Shown: positions 1-8,957, numbered from the stretch's first letter. The stretch: DNA of 64,000 nucleotides from an uncultured Christensenella sp. (GCA_905203015.1 CAJKUC010000012.1:1-64000); one strand, 5' to 3'. A program made the numbers and translations. Notes: generated by a model from the letters alone, not told the origin.

Positions 1-2053
1 TTTCCCCGGCGTATTCTTCGTAATCGTTGATCCCGATTTTCGCTTTTATCGCCAAGTCGTTGAAATAATCCGAAAAACAGTCCGTGGTAAACCGCCGCGC
101 GCAAATCTTCTGATTGCACAAAAAATATTTCTTTCTCTTCGCTTTTCCGTCCAACGTGCCTCTTTGTTTCGCAAGCGCAAGCACGCTGTATCCGTATAAA
201 TTCTTGATTTTTTCGTTATGTTTCCAAAGTTTCGCAACCACGCTTTTCAGAATATACACGAAAAGCGTATTATCACCGCGACGAAACCGAAAATCTTCGT
301 ACAGCCGCAAAAATTTACAATACGCCTGTTCGCAAACCATTTCTTCTATCGTGTAAAACGGCATAGCAATCCGCTGTTCACCGGCGGACAAAATCGTAAT
401 CACCTCGGCAAGTTCGCGTGCGTCCGCGCCCCAGCTTTCCGGGCGTTGCTCATCCGCAACCACCTTGATGAACGGAAAATTATCCACCGTTGCCGAATGT
501 CGGCTCATTTTCAGCCACGAATTAAACAAATCGTTTTTCTGATTCGTTTCTTCCGCGATCTTCTTGATTTCTTTCAATTCCAGATTGTTTCCGCGCTCTT
601 TCCCGATTTCCGTGATCGCCACCACGCCGAACTCGAAACTGCCCGCTTTCGGATTGTTTTCTATCACCCTTCTGCCAAGCCGCAAAATATCGAAATCGAG
701 AATATGACTATGCTTTTCGGCGCGTTCCGCTTCCGCGAAAAAATCCGTCAGCCACAACGGAAAATTTCCGCCGTCTGTCATCGCAGTATCGCTTCTTATG
801 GCATAATTCGATACAATCAGACTGCTTTGAATCACGTAGATAAAATACGCCTGCGCGTACGTTTCTAAAACGTCGAAGATATGCGCCGTTTTCAAGCCGT
901 CTTTATATGTTTCGCCGTAGCGTAAAACGTCGTAATTATATAATTGCCCCGTACCTGTACCGTGAATTTCGTATCTTTTCCGCTTTTTTGCTGCCCACGC
1001 TTTCACGCTCGCCAGATTATACACGGTGTGATATTCCATACATTTTTTCAGCTCTTTTTCAAAACATATCCACGGAAAATACGGGAATTTCATATCGTTT
1101 TCCCGCAAGATTTCAAGGGCTTTCTGCCGAAACATCACTTCCTGACTTAACGCCATATCCGTGATAAGCGTTGTCTTTCTCATTCCCATACTGCCGCACG
1201 AAAGCGAAACGATCGGCAATTCGTTGATAAATCCGCAATTCCGAGCTTCAAAGTGCCGCAAGCGATTGACGGCTATTTTTTTACGCCAACGATTGAACAC
1301 CGCCCATACGAACACGCCTGTAAACTGCCAAGGGAACGCCTTGAACGGCACACGTAAATCGGCAAACAGTTTTACCGCTTGCACGTACAACGACGGCATA
1401 TCGAACGACACCGCAAAATAAAAATAATACGCGAAAAATTCGAGAATGATTGATAGAAAATTCAAATGCGCCAGCCACAACGCCGACCAGCATTTGAATA
1501 TTATCGGGTACACCTTTAAAAACGCTAAGTATTCTCTTACAAAACGCTTTACGGGCTGATACGTAACCTTCGCCGCTGATTTAAAGATTTTCAGCGGCAA
1601 TGTATCGCGGTTGTGCTTCGTGTTTTCTTTTGCGTACAGCCGTTTGATTACGATTTTCAGCACCACCAGGCACGGCAAAACGATGAGTATGATTTTACTG
1701 AATTTTCCTACGCTTTGCGCAATGCGCCCGAAATATCCCCACGCGTTTTCGCCATCTGCGAGTAACAAAAAATACAGCTTCGCCGACGTGAAAAAACCTT
1801 GCATATCCTTCGGCGCGAATGTAGGCTTGCCCCACACTTCCGAATACCGAGCCACGGACGGAACGGGGGAATCTCTTGCTCCGAATAACGCTCTGAAATA
1901 ATACGAAACGCTACCGAATAAATCGAATACGCTTTCTTTCAATCTCGCATACGACGAAGAAAACAACAAAAAGCCGAACGCCACGAACGCGCACGAAATT
2001 ACCGCCGTTACGCACGCATTAACTATCGTATAAAATTTCCGTTCGTTTCGCAT
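1..2053 (-). CDS. Membrane-bound P-loop NTPase, Zot/pI-like candidate (partial, 3' end outside window)
   Basis: A reading frame of about 684 codons runs from an ATG at 2053 off the left edge without a stop. The N-terminus has one hydrophobic segment, and further hydrophobic segments lie near residues 120-140 and 185-225. They are followed by a degenerate Walker A-like motif, GSMGMRKTT, in which the usual GK is replaced by RK. A hydrophobic strand ending VVAITEIGKERGN could serve as Walker B. Further on lies an Arg/Asp-rich stretch (KMSRHSAT, then ADEQRPESWGADARE). Membrane segments before an NTPase domain, together with the position after coat-like genes, recall the Zot/pI assembly ATPases of filamentous phages; a DNA-transfer ATPase is the alternative. 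It overlaps the preceding 44-aa gene by 35 bp. Family assignment is inference; the existence of the gene is secure. Confidence 0.75.
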   Translation of the reverse strand, partial: MRNERKFYTIVNACVTAVISCAFVAFGFLLFSSSYARLKESVFDLFGSVSYYFRALFGARDSPVPSVARYSEVWGKPTFAPKDMQGFFTSAKLYFLLLADGENAWGYFGRIAQSVGKFSKIILIVLPCLVVLKIVIKRLYAKENTKHNRDTLPLKIFKSAAKVTYQPVKRFVREYLAFLKVYPIIFKCWSALWLAHLNFLSIILEFFAYYFYFAVSFDMPSLYVQAVKLFADLRVPFKAFPWQFTGVFVWAVFNRWRKKIAVNRLRHFEARNCGFINELPIVSLSCGSMGMRKTTLITDMALSQEVMFRQKALEILRENDMKFPYFPWICFEKELKKCMEYHTVYNLASVKAWAAKKRKRYEIHGTGTGQLYNYDVLRYGETYKDGLKTAHIFDVLETYAQAYFIYVIQSSLIVSNYAIRSDTAMTDGGNFPLWLTDFFAEAERAEKHSHILDFDILRLGRRVIENNPKAGSFEFGVVAITEIGKERGNNLELKEIKKIAEETNQKNDLFNSWLKMSRHSATVDNFPFIKVVADEQRPESWGADARELAEVITILSAGEQRIAMPFYTIEEMVCEQAYCKFLRLYEDFRFRRGDNTLFVYILKSVVAKLWKHNEKIKNLYGYSVLALAKQRGTLDGKAKRKKYFLCNQKICARRFTTDCFSDYFNDLAIKAKIGINDYEEYAGE

Positions 2054-2153
2054 CAGCCCCCTCCGTTTGCTTTGCGGTATACACGAAATACCCGCCCGTT
2101 ACAAGCGCGACTATCATAAGTACTACCGCTATAATTCGTTTGATTTTCTTCAT
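2019..2153 (-). CDS. 44-residue single-span membrane peptide
   Basis: This small ORF starts with ATG three bases after the stop of the 481-aa gene. It reads MKKIKRIIAVVLMIVALVTG and continues to a TAA that lies inside the NTPase gene (35-bp overlap in another frame). A lysine/arginine start, one hydrophobic span and a short polar tail make it a single-pass membrane peptide. Its place between a large surface protein and a membrane ATPase is where filamentous phages keep small coat or assembly proteins. It could also be a leader peptide for translational coupling. The ribosome-binding site is weak (GGTGG inside the preceding stop region), which fits coupling. Confidence 0.55.
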   Translation of the reverse strand: MKKIKRIIAVVLMIVALVTGGYFVYTAKQTEGADAKRTEILYDS

Positions 2154-2156
2154 TTG

Positions 2157-3602
2157 CTACCACCATTCTTCGTCGTTCCGGCTGTTTTGAAATTCTTTTC
2201 TGACGCGTTTCTCGATTTTTCGGCGTTCGCGTTTTGTATGCAGTTTTTTACATACGCTCGCTATGCCTTTGAACGGCAACGAAATCACAAATATGATTCC
2301 GTTTACTACCATCGGCAACAACGGCGCAAGAATTATCAGCGCAATCAAGCCCAAAATCGCATACAAAAGTTTTTTACCGTCCGCCGATACGCAACCGCTT
2401 CCGCCGATGCCGCCCGGCTCGTTGGATGGCTCGCGTCCGCCCGTCTGTTTATTGTCTATCACGCCAAGATTGTATGTTATTCCGTCCGTAACGAATTTCA
2501 GCCGCAATATCGTTACGTCGCCCACAAGCGTGGAATTTGCCGTCGTCGCGCCCGTAGTGCCGCCGCTTTGCACTATGTAGTCCGTTTCCGTAAATCTGAG
2601 TACCCACTTTTTGCCTTTCAGCTCGTTTAAGGTTTCGTCCGTCAGCGTTACCGCCGATTGATCGCCGCCACGGCTTTTGAAGATCTTCGTTTTATCTTCG
2701 CTTCCCGTAAATTTCTCTACGCTTTCGATACGATCCCACTTGTACGTTCCCGCAAATAATCCGTCGCCCGTATGTTCCACTTTGTCCGTGTATTTCAGAT
2801 ACGCGTATTTGTCCTCTTTCTCGCCGAACGTTTCTTTTTCGCCTACGAAATTGATAAACGACCAACGATATTTTTGCGTTGTGTAGTACACGTCCGCTTC
2901 CAAAAGACTATCTATCCGCTTATCCGTATTAAACGCCACGAAATGACTGTCGCACGCGCTCGCGTACAGATTGAACCCGTTTTCATACCGCACAAACCCC
3001 ACGAATTTGTCCGTGATTTCTATCGTTTCTATATCCACGCAACTCACATATTCTTTGCCGTTGATTTTGCCGAACGTGTATTGTTTATTCACCGCAAAAT
3101 TCACTTCCGTTACCGTGTTTCCGCCGCTCGCGGGTGTATCTACGCTTTCATCGAACGGGCGGTAAATCGAACTGATCACGTAATACCTTGTCGGATCGGT
3201 TTTCACCGTGAAATTCAGCACTTTATACTTATACAGCGTGCCGCTGTTATCTATCTTTTGCAATCGATAGGTTAAAAAGCTGATTTCGTCGTTAATCGTA
3301 GAAGAAAGATTCACGCTCGACGCCGAGTAGTTTTTTTTCTCGCCGCTCGGCTGATACACGTACAAAAACAACTCTTTTTCCGTACTTTCCGCCACCTGTA
3401 TCAACTGCAACGAATAATCCTGCCCGTTTAACGGATAATTTCCCACCTGAAACAATTTGTCTTTCTGCAAATCCTGCAATACCCCGGAATACCCTTCCGC
3501 TTTCGTTTCAAATTGTTTTGTATGTACCGCCGCCAAGACGGTACATACAACAATAGCAAAAGCGAAAATCATACTTAAAATTTTCTCTCTCGCCTTACCC
3601 AT
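2157..3602 (-). CDS. Secreted protein with C-terminal membrane anchor, 481 aa (pIII-like candidate)
   Basis: The protein has an N-terminal hydrophobic signal (residues about 8-25), a roughly 370-residue extracellular beta-rich region, a Gly/Pro-rich linker (GREPSNEPGGIGGSG), and a C-terminal hydrophobic block of about 45 residues (LLYAILGLIALIILAPLLP and onward). A very basic cytoplasmic tail (HTKRERRKIEKRVRK) ends it. I recognise no domain. This N-out, C-anchored shape resembles phage adsorption proteins of the pIII type, but any surface receptor would look alike. Its ATG directly abuts the TAA of the preceding 196-aa gene, so the two are surely cotranscribed. Confidence 0.75.
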   Translation of the reverse strand: MGKAREKILSMIFAFAIVVCTVLAAVHTKQFETKAEGYSGVLQDLQKDKLFQVGNYPLNGQDYSLQLIQVAESTEKELFLYVYQPSGEKKNYSASSVNLSSTINDEISFLTYRLQKIDNSGTLYKYKVLNFTVKTDPTRYYVISSIYRPFDESVDTPASGGNTVTEVNFAVNKQYTFGKINGKEYVSCVDIETIEITDKFVGFVRYENGFNLYASACDSHFVAFNTDKRIDSLLEADVYYTTQKYRWSFINFVGEKETFGEKEDKYAYLKYTDKVEHTGDGLFAGTYKWDRIESVEKFTGSEDKTKIFKSRGGDQSAVTLTDETLNELKGKKWVLRFTETDYIVQSGGTTGATTANSTLVGDVTILRLKFVTDGITYNLGVIDNKQTGGREPSNEPGGIGGSGCVSADGKKLLYAILGLIALIILAPLLPMVVNGIIFVISLPFKGIASVCKKLHTKRERRKIEKRVRKEFQNSRNDEEWW

Positions 3603-4193
3603 TTAAAATACTATCGCCTCCTTGTCTAATCTGATGCCCGTTACTTTACTGCTTAAAGTAAAATAGATTGTTACGCTTGACTTTTCGTTGTATGAACTCA
3701 CCACCAGCGCGAACATATCGTTATACGCCTTTTCTTCGATGTGCGCCGTATCCAGCCCCGGATAGATTGCCTGTAACACGCCCGTAAGGTTTTCCCCTTT
3801 CGGCGTTACTCTGAACGAGCTTTCCGATTTTTCTATCTCAAACCCGTCCGTTAAATCCGTTTCGGTTTGAAATTGTCTATTCTCGCCGTTTACCGAAAAC
3901 GAAAAGTCTTTGCTTTTATCCGCGGCGTTCGGCACAATCTTTACGTTATAGCCTTTATTCTCGTCCGTTGCGAATGAAAACGTGTATTTTACTTCCACCT
4001 GCATAGGCTTTGCACGCGTGATTTCGTACCCGCCCGCGCTTGACATGATTTCCTTGCCGTCTACCCTGATATAAAACGTTTTGAAATCGTCCGTAAATCC
4101 GTTCGTGAACCGCGCCACTACGCCGACGATGATGATCGCCACCAGCACGATTCCGACGTATGCAAGCCAACCCGCGCTTTTTCGTTTTACCAC
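3603..4193 (-). CDS. Membrane-anchored extracytoplasmic protein, 196 aa
   Basis: A basic start (MVKRKSAGW) is followed by one strong hydrophobic segment (residues about 10-27) and then a polar region of about 165 residues with beta-strand character. This predicts an N-in protein with its bulk outside the cell. No family was recognised. It sits between two surface proteins, with 39 bp before it and zero bp after it, inside a tight minus-strand operon. A good AGGTGA-type ribosome-binding site precedes the start. It may be a minor structural or receptor protein of the accessory element. Confidence 0.7.
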   Translation of the reverse strand: MVKRKSAGWLAYVGIVLVAIIIVGVVARFTNGFTDDFKTFYIRVDGKEIMSSAGGYEITRAKPMQVEVKYTFSFATDENKGYNVKIVPNAADKSKDFSFSVNGENRQFQTETDLTDGFEIEKSESSFRVTPKGENLTGVLQAIYPGLDTAHIEEKAYNDMFALVVSSYNEKSSVTIYFTLSSKVTGIRLDKEAIVF

Positions 4194-4232
4194 ATTCTTT
4201 CACCTCCCGTTTAATTTTTTTGCGTGGGCTAA

Positions 4233-5225
4233 CTAAAATTCCATTTCGTTTTGGCTCATATTCACGCCCGTTACCACGCCCGGATCGTACACGACTTTGA
4301 TCGTTTTACTGCACCCCGAATTTCTCTCGGTGAGCGTTACGTTGAAATAACATTCGCTGACGTACGAACGGAATTTCCCTTCATAGAAAATCGTTCTCCC
4401 GCCGTCCATTCGCCCCGTACCGCGATAAAAATCTTCCGCCGCCGACAGCGTTTTTATCGTCAGTTTTCCGTCCGCATAACTCGCCGAGATCAACGCGTCT
4501 TTCAATGAATCGTACTCTACCGTTTCGTCGCTCGTATCGTACCATTTGTCTTTGTTCTGCGCCTGGAAATGCTCCATATATCCGAGAATCACCTGTCCTA
4601 CGCCCGTTACGCTTACCGTTACGTTATTGAACTTCTCGCCCACCGAACCGAACGGATTGCTCATTTCAACCGCGTATTCGTATGTATTCCCGATTCCGAA
4701 ACGATACGCGCCGTCCGTTTCCTGCGTACTCCCCGCAAGCGTTATCTCGGTAGGCTGCCCCGCGTATGTTACGGTACATGTCGCCACGTACCCGCCTTGC
4801 CGCGTTACGCACACCACTACGATTTCGCCCGTGAACGGCTGTTTGCACGTTACCGTTGCAGAAAGCGAGCCGTCTGAGTCCGGCGTTACCGTGAGATAAT
4901 CCGTTACTTCCGCTTTTTGCTTTTCGCCCCATTCTACCGACCAGTCTACCGTTACGTTCTTCGCCGTACTCGGCTCGATTATCGCCTGTATTTTCTTGCT
5001 CACCGTCTTTTGTTCGCCTGCGCTTTCCGAAAGCAACGAAACCGCTGCGCGGTCCATAGATAACTTCGCTATTTTGACAGGCTTCGCCTGTCCCGTTTGG
5101 CTTTGTTCCTGCGTTACGGGTATAGGCGCAGCGGAACTTTTACCGCAACCCGATAAACAAAACGTACCGACCATACCCGCGATTAACGCGCTTAGAAGTA
5201 ATGTTTTAGCTTTATATTTTTTCAT
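4233..5225 (-). CDS. Ig-like lipoprotein, 330 aa
   Basis: The N-terminus carries a lipoprotein signal peptide with the lipobox LSGC followed by GKSS, so it should be lipidated and face outward. The rest consists of Ig-like (BIG-type) strands. Residues about 60-150 match the neighbouring 477-aa protein in pattern (VDWS, then a YxxVTP-DGS-xxVTC run), so the two are paralogues. Its role is unknown; adhesion or surface display is the usual job of such repeats. AGGTAAAA-type sequence precedes the ATG. Confidence 0.75.
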   Translation of the reverse strand: MKKYKAKTLLLSALIAGMVGTFCLSGCGKSSAAPIPVTQEQSQTGQAKPVKIAKLSMDRAAVSLLSESAGEQKTVSKKIQAIIEPSTAKNVTVDWSVEWGEKQKAEVTDYLTVTPDSDGSLSATVTCKQPFTGEIVVVCVTRQGGYVATCTVTYAGQPTEITLAGSTQETDGAYRFGIGNTYEYAVEMSNPFGSVGEKFNNVTVSVTGVGQVILGYMEHFQAQNKDKWYDTSDETVEYDSLKDALISASYADGKLTIKTLSAAEDFYRGTGRMDGGRTIFYEGKFRSYVSECYFNVTLTERNSGCSKTIKVVYDPGVVTGVNMSQNEMEF

Positions 5226-5247
5226 TTCGTTTTACCTCCCGTTCGTA

Positions 5248-6681
5248 TCAATAAAAATGCGTGCCGTTTGAAGAAATCGAGGCGTAAAGCGTAATATCGC
5301 CCACCCAATCCGCGGGGATCGTGCCGTCAAACGGTATGGTCGCGTCCCAATCCAAGTACCAGCCCTTGAACGTGTACGTTACTTTGCCGGTGCCGTTGCC
5401 GTTATGATATTCCCCTTTTTCGCCGCTGCAAGAAAAACTTGATTTCAACGCGCTTACGCTTGCTCCCGTGCCGTATGTATACGTTTCGGGATAGCTCCCG
5501 CCGTCCTGCTTGCTCAGTCCGCATTCAGAGCCTTTTTCAAACAGCGTGGTTGCCCACTTATACCCCGCCGCGCGATACGTGATTTTGTATGTTTTGGCTT
5601 TCATTTCTTCCCCGAACGTCAGCTCGGTATTATAAAGCGCAATGCTTTCCGGCTTGATCTGTCCTTGCGTGGCTTTCGTGTTCAGCGTAAACGTATAATT
5701 CGTAAGCGCGTTACCAGCTGAATCGTTTAACGCGATAAGCACCGCCCCCGAACCGTAATTGTAAATCGCATTGATCGCCTGATTGTAGTCCGTCGCGCTC
5801 GTCAGCTTGTCCGCATACGCCTTGTTGAATAAATCGCTTATCACAAACCCGTTCGTCGTTGCCGTTACTTCGGGCGTTTTCGCCGCAGTACCGCCGATTT
5901 TTTCAAGCGCGCTTAATAGCGTAGGCTTATACGTTACTTTCATTTCGCTCGGAGCGGCGATCTCGCTGTCTTGCAATTCTATCGTGTATGGCGAGCTTTT
6001 ATTGTAGGCGTAATTTATTGTTATCGGCGTATCGCTCGAAAAATCCGCGTATACCGTCCCCGTCTTTTTCGCGTTGTTCACGCTCGGCGTTTTCCCTTCC
6101 TGTGCTACAGATAATTCGTATGATACGAGCTGCTGTTTGTAATCTATCGTGCAACTCGCCGCCGCTTCAGCGTTTTCCCGCGAAGTTACCGTTAGTATCA
6201 CCTGCTCGCCGAACGCCTGATAACATGTTACCGACGCCATCAACGAGCCGTCTGCGGCGGGCGTTACGCCTATATACTCGCTCAACGTCTTTCCGCTCGC
6301 CCATTCCGATTCCGGATTTTTAAACGCCGCCGACCAATCCACTTTTTTATTCGCCGCGTTGTTCGGCGAGATTGTCGCGATGATATTCGCCGTTACGGCA
6401 TTACTCGCTTCGTTGCCCGATTCGTCCGCATACGTTGCCGCCGTAAACGCCATCTTCGCGGGCATGGCATAGTACTTGCCGCCGCTTAAATCGTTCCCGT
6501 TTTCGTCCGTTACGTTCGGAATCGTTTTCGGCGGATTTTCGTTCGTGTTTGCCGTATATCCGCCAACCATAGGCGGGTTGTTCGCGGTTTTCGCTATGAT
6601 TAACCCCGCGCCTGCCGCCATACATACCGCCGCCGTTGCCGCCGTAAGACTTGCTATCAGTTTTGTTTTCGTTGTTTTCAT
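5248..6681 (-). CDS. Secreted Ig-like/InlB-repeat protein, 477 aa
   Basis: The protein starts with a signal peptide (basic MKTTKTK, then a hydrophobic run). It contains an Ig-like region paralogous to the following 330-aa lipoprotein (VDWS, then a YIGVTPAADGS-like segment). The C-terminus resembles a Listeria-Bacteroides (InlB B-type) repeat: YTFKGWYLDWD followed by DITLYASI. Such repeats are extracellular and often adhesive. It is preceded by a GC-rich hairpin (6717-6745) and a strong AAAGGAGAG ribosome-binding site. In the accessory block it is the first of the surface-protein genes. No catalytic domain is visible. Confidence 0.75.
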   Translation of the reverse strand: MKTTKTKLIASLTAATAAVCMAAGAGLIIAKTANNPPMVGGYTANTNENPPKTIPNVTDENGNDLSGGKYYAMPAKMAFTAATYADESGNEASNAVTANIIATISPNNAANKKVDWSAAFKNPESEWASGKTLSEYIGVTPAADGSLMASVTCYQAFGEQVILTVTSRENAEAAASCTIDYKQQLVSYELSVAQEGKTPSVNNAKKTGTVYADFSSDTPITINYAYNKSSPYTIELQDSEIAAPSEMKVTYKPTLLSALEKIGGTAAKTPEVTATTNGFVISDLFNKAYADKLTSATDYNQAINAIYNYGSGAVLIALNDSAGNALTNYTFTLNTKATQGQIKPESIALYNTELTFGEEMKAKTYKITYRAAGYKWATTLFEKGSECGLSKQDGGSYPETYTYGTGASVSALKSSFSCSGEKGEYHNGNGTGKVTYTFKGWYLDWDATIPFDGTIPADWVGDITLYASISSNGTHFY

Positions 6682-6716
6682 TGTAATTTCTCTCCTTTAA
6701 AATTTTATGGTTTTCG

Positions 6717-6745
6717 TCCGCGCCGATTTTTTCTCGGCGCGGACT
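6717..6745 (-). terminator. GC-rich intergenic hairpin
   Basis: GTCCGCGCCGA and TCGGCGCGGAC form a perfect 11-bp stem with a T/C loop, between the 115-aa gene and the surface-protein genes. No clear T-run follows on the minus strand, so it may be a partial terminator or an RNA stability/processing hairpin that sets different levels for the upstream small genes and the downstream surface genes. Confidence 0.5.
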
Positions 6746-6769
6746 GTATTTTCGATAAATCTTCTGCCT

Positions 6770-7117
6770 TTATCTCAGAAGCATTTTCAGAAAAATTTTA
6801 TCCGAGGCTCTTGCGGGTTTCACGGGACACTCGTATTCCGTGCCGTCCTCGTCGTAAGACACCACCTTGTACGTATTGCCGGAAATGATGTCGCCGTTAT
6901 CTGCTTTCAACTCGAACGGCGTTACGGCAAGTTCCGCTTCTTTTTCGCCGTTAAACACGATTTCAAGAAGCTTGTACCCGCCGAAATCGGGCGGTTTCAC
7001 CGCCGCCACTACGTCAAGCCCGCGCACGTTGCCCTTGATAAAATAACAGTCGAACTGTTTGCCGTTCTTCTCGTAAAAGCCTTTTTCCACCATAATTTTT
7101 TTCGTCTGATTTTCCAT
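6770..7117 (-). CDS. Small beta-rich protein, 115 aa, unknown
   Basis: The protein is soluble, with alternating hydrophobic and charged residues suggesting mostly beta-strands (for example FDCYFIKGNVRGLDV) and a basic C-terminus ending KMLLR. No family was recognised. Size and fold would suit a single-stranded DNA-binding or accessory replication protein of a small element, but nothing in the sequence proves that. It has a ribosome-binding site (GAGGTG) and lies 14 bp after the 95-aa gene. Confidence 0.6.
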   Translation of the reverse strand: MENQTKKIMVEKGFYEKNGKQFDCYFIKGNVRGLDVVAAVKPPDFGGYKLLEIVFNGEKEAELAVTPFELKADNGDIISGNTYKVVSYDEDGTEYECPVKPARASDKIFLKMLLR

Positions 7118-7131
7118 TTTTCACCTCGTTT

Positions 7132-7419
7132 TTATTTAGATTTTTTCTGCGAAATTTCCTTCGCTTCTTCCTTCGTTTTACCTTCGGATAATGCTTTTTT
7201 GTACTTATACAACCCCGCATGATCCGATTGCGCTTGCAAGTATCCCGAACGCATTCCCGCTTCGTAATCCGTTAGTTCTTTGCCCTCTTTCGGTCCATAC
7301 GTATGGACTTTCGCTTTCCGATCTTCCGCATACCCTTTCGCACGCTTGCTCGGTACTGACCATCTGCGTATGTTGTACTTATCCGCGTTTTTTGAAGGCT
7401 TTGTTTCGTTTTTTGCCAT
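7132..7419 (-). CDS. Small basic/charged protein, 95 aa, unknown
   Basis: The protein is highly charged and Lys-rich, with a pattern typical of small nucleic-acid-associated proteins (NIRRWSVPSKRAKGY, and a Lys/Glu-rich end KTKEEAKEISQKKSK). AAAGGAG precedes the ATG. It is followed closely by the 115-aa gene, so the two probably work together. No family was recognised. Confidence 0.6.
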   Translation of the reverse strand: MAKNETKPSKNADKYNIRRWSVPSKRAKGYAEDRKAKVHTYGPKEGKELTDYEAGMRSGYLQAQSDHAGLYKYKKALSEGKTKEEAKEISQKKSK

Positions 7420-7697
7420 TTCTGTTCTCCTTTCAATTTTTTGCCCGTATCGCCGTTAGCTAAGCGGTTTTTGTAGCGGGGTGCGCTTACGCCGATTCTT
7501 TCCGAATGCTTCGCGGCCCGCCTGTTCAGTTGTAATTTTTTATCTGCAATAGCCGAATTTTTCTTTGGAGCATCACGTTCCCCTGCGGCGACTCACAAGA
7601 AAAAGCGACGTCTTTCTTTTTCCTATAATCTGCCCCGCCTGTTTCATTCAGCCGTTACATTCGTTGTTTCCCTACCACCCACCCCGAAGCAACTTTA
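7420..7697. other. Intergenic stretch with no gene I can support
   Basis: These 278 bp lie between the 95-aa and 85-aa genes. Short minus-strand frames exist (24-55 codons, some basic) but none has a convincing ribosome-binding site. They may be decayed remains of one more small gene. Confidence 0.4.
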
Positions 7698-7955
7698 CTA
7701 CTCTACGTACTGCCGCGTATACATACTCACGGAAATTCGCTTCCCGTCTATGTTTTTACGCAAGCAAAACACAAATTCGTACAGATCGTCCAACTGTTTC
7801 GTCCGCCGATAAAATGTATCGTGACTGTACATTGCCGTATCTTCCTCCGGATCATACTTCACGCCGACGGACTGCGTTACTATGTAATTTTTCGTGCGAT
7901 ACGCATTATCCGCCATTTCCAGACAATCTGCAAACTCTTCCTTACTGATCTGCAT
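7698..7955 (-). CDS. Hypothetical protein, 85 aa
   Basis: A small soluble protein of mixed charge, preceded by an AGGAGG-like site and starting 3 bp after the stop of the 99-aa gene, so the two are translationally linked. It has a Tyr-rich C-terminus (SVSMYTRQYVE). No motif was recognised. It lies within the regulator-proximal small genes of the accessory block. Confidence 0.55.
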   Translation of the reverse strand: MQISKEEFADCLEMADNAYRTKNYIVTQSVGVKYDPEEDTAMYSHDTFYRRTKQLDDLYEFVFCLRKNIDGKRISVSMYTRQYVE

Positions 7956-7958
7956 TTT

Positions 7959-8258
7959 TCATACCTCCTTGTAAATTTCTTTTTGTAAATATATCAATAA
8001 TTGCTTATGCAATTTTTGAACCGTATCCGCAACATAAGCAGCTTCCCTTGCATACGCGCTTTGAGTCAATCCCTCGACATATAATTTGTAATATAATTCG
8101 TATAATTGCGGCATCGCATTGCATATTGCTTGATTGTATTTCTTAGCCAGACCGACCGTTCCGTTTTCACCGATTATTGAGTTGGCTTCATCAAAAACTT
8201 TTTTCCTTTGGTAATAAAATCGAATTTGCCGCAAATCATACTTTAATTGCTCAAACAT
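7959..8258 (-). CDS. Hypothetical helical protein, 99 aa
   Basis: The protein is predicted to be almost all alpha-helical, rich in Tyr, Gln and Lys, without membrane segments. GGGAGGTTG precedes the ATG at 8258. It follows the sigma-like gene after a C/G-run hairpin and is probably in the same unit. No family was recognised; small helical proteins are common next to sigma-like regulators in clostridial mobile elements. Confidence 0.55.
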   Translation of the reverse strand: MFEQLKYDLRQIRFYYQRKKVFDEANSIIGENGTVGLAKKYNQAICNAMPQLYELYYKLYVEGLTQSAYAREAAYVADTVQKLHKQLLIYLQKEIYKEV

Positions 8259-8294
8259 TTCAACCTCCCTACAATTTTTCGGAAAGAATTACCC

Positions 8295-8328
8295 CCCCCT
8301 CACTATTCATGCCGAAAAAATGAGGGGG
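8295..8328 (-). terminator. C-run/G-run hairpin between regulator and small genes
   Basis: CCCCCTCA pairs with TGAGGGGG (8 bp, longer with slippage in the 8-C run), loop of 18 nt, in the 86-bp gap between the sigma-like gene and the 99-aa gene. No strong T-run follows. It may attenuate transcription; the C8 run is also prone to slippage. Confidence 0.4.
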
Positions 8329-8344
8329 TGGCAACTAAAAACTT

Positions 8345-8857
8345 TTAATTTTTCATAAATTGCTTGATTTGATAAAAAATTTTTTGTAATTTTTTATGAA
8401 GAGCCGGACGTGAAATTCCATATTTTTTCGACAATGTGCGTTCGGAATAATTTTCATAAAAGAACATTTGAATCAATTTATAATCTTCCGGCGAAAGAAG
8501 TTTTATCGCCTTATTCAACAACGAGATCATAATTTTATCTTCGACTTGCTTTTCTATGTTAATGCTTTTATCCTCAAACGTTTCTGCGCCGAGAGTTTCG
8601 TCCGTATCCAAAGCGTCATAAGAAACATCGCCGCGCTTACGCGAACATTCATCTATGTATTTTTGCCGACGATTGTATTTGTAATATTCCTTATAATCTT
8701 CCTCAGTTACTTCCATAAGCATTCCGTGCAAAGGCAAAAAGAATTTTTCCGCATAAGACTTGTCCGTCTGTTCGAGTTTTTGAAGTTCGATATATGTAAT
8801 TTCTTTATAATTGTCGTTTACTAAAATAAATACTTTCTTAGGTGTATATTTCACCAT
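8345..8857 (-). CDS. Sigma-70 region 4-like regulator, 170 aa
   Basis: The start is set at 8857 because AGGAGGACAAA lies just before this ATG; an upstream in-frame ATG at 8902 lacks such a site. The last 60 residues look like sigma-70 region 4, with a helix-turn-helix (SERTLSKKYGISRPALHKKL) preceded by a Leu/Glu-rich helix. The N-terminal half (FILVNDNYKEITYIELQ) matches no sigma region 2 that I can see. Proteins of this kind are common first genes of clostridial phage and transposon operons. It heads the minus-strand accessory block and is the likely regulator of it. Confidence 0.7.
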   Translation of the reverse strand: MVKYTPKKVFILVNDNYKEITYIELQKLEQTDKSYAEKFFLPLHGMLMEVTEEDYKEYYKYNRRQKYIDECSRKRGDVSYDALDTDETLGAETFEDKSINIEKQVEDKIMISLLNKAIKLLSPEDYKLIQMFFYENYSERTLSKKYGISRPALHKKLQKIFYQIKQFMKN

Positions 8858-8957
8858 TTTGTCCTCCTGAATCTGAAATTTGATTTTTAGTTCAAACTTC
8901 AAATCCGGAGGACTTCTTATTCTATATTGCCCGCCCTTATTTAAATGAAAATATACA

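Noticed and set aside
218..868. 216-codon plus-strand frame near the left edge
   Set aside because: It is antisense to the long P-loop NTPase frame, which has the coherent protein sequence, and its residues look like a shadow (Arg/Phe-rich, no domain).
8281..8345. The C-run hairpin as a rolling-circle nick site
   Set aside because: No Rep gene is seen and the arms match no known nick site; kept only as a possible attenuator.
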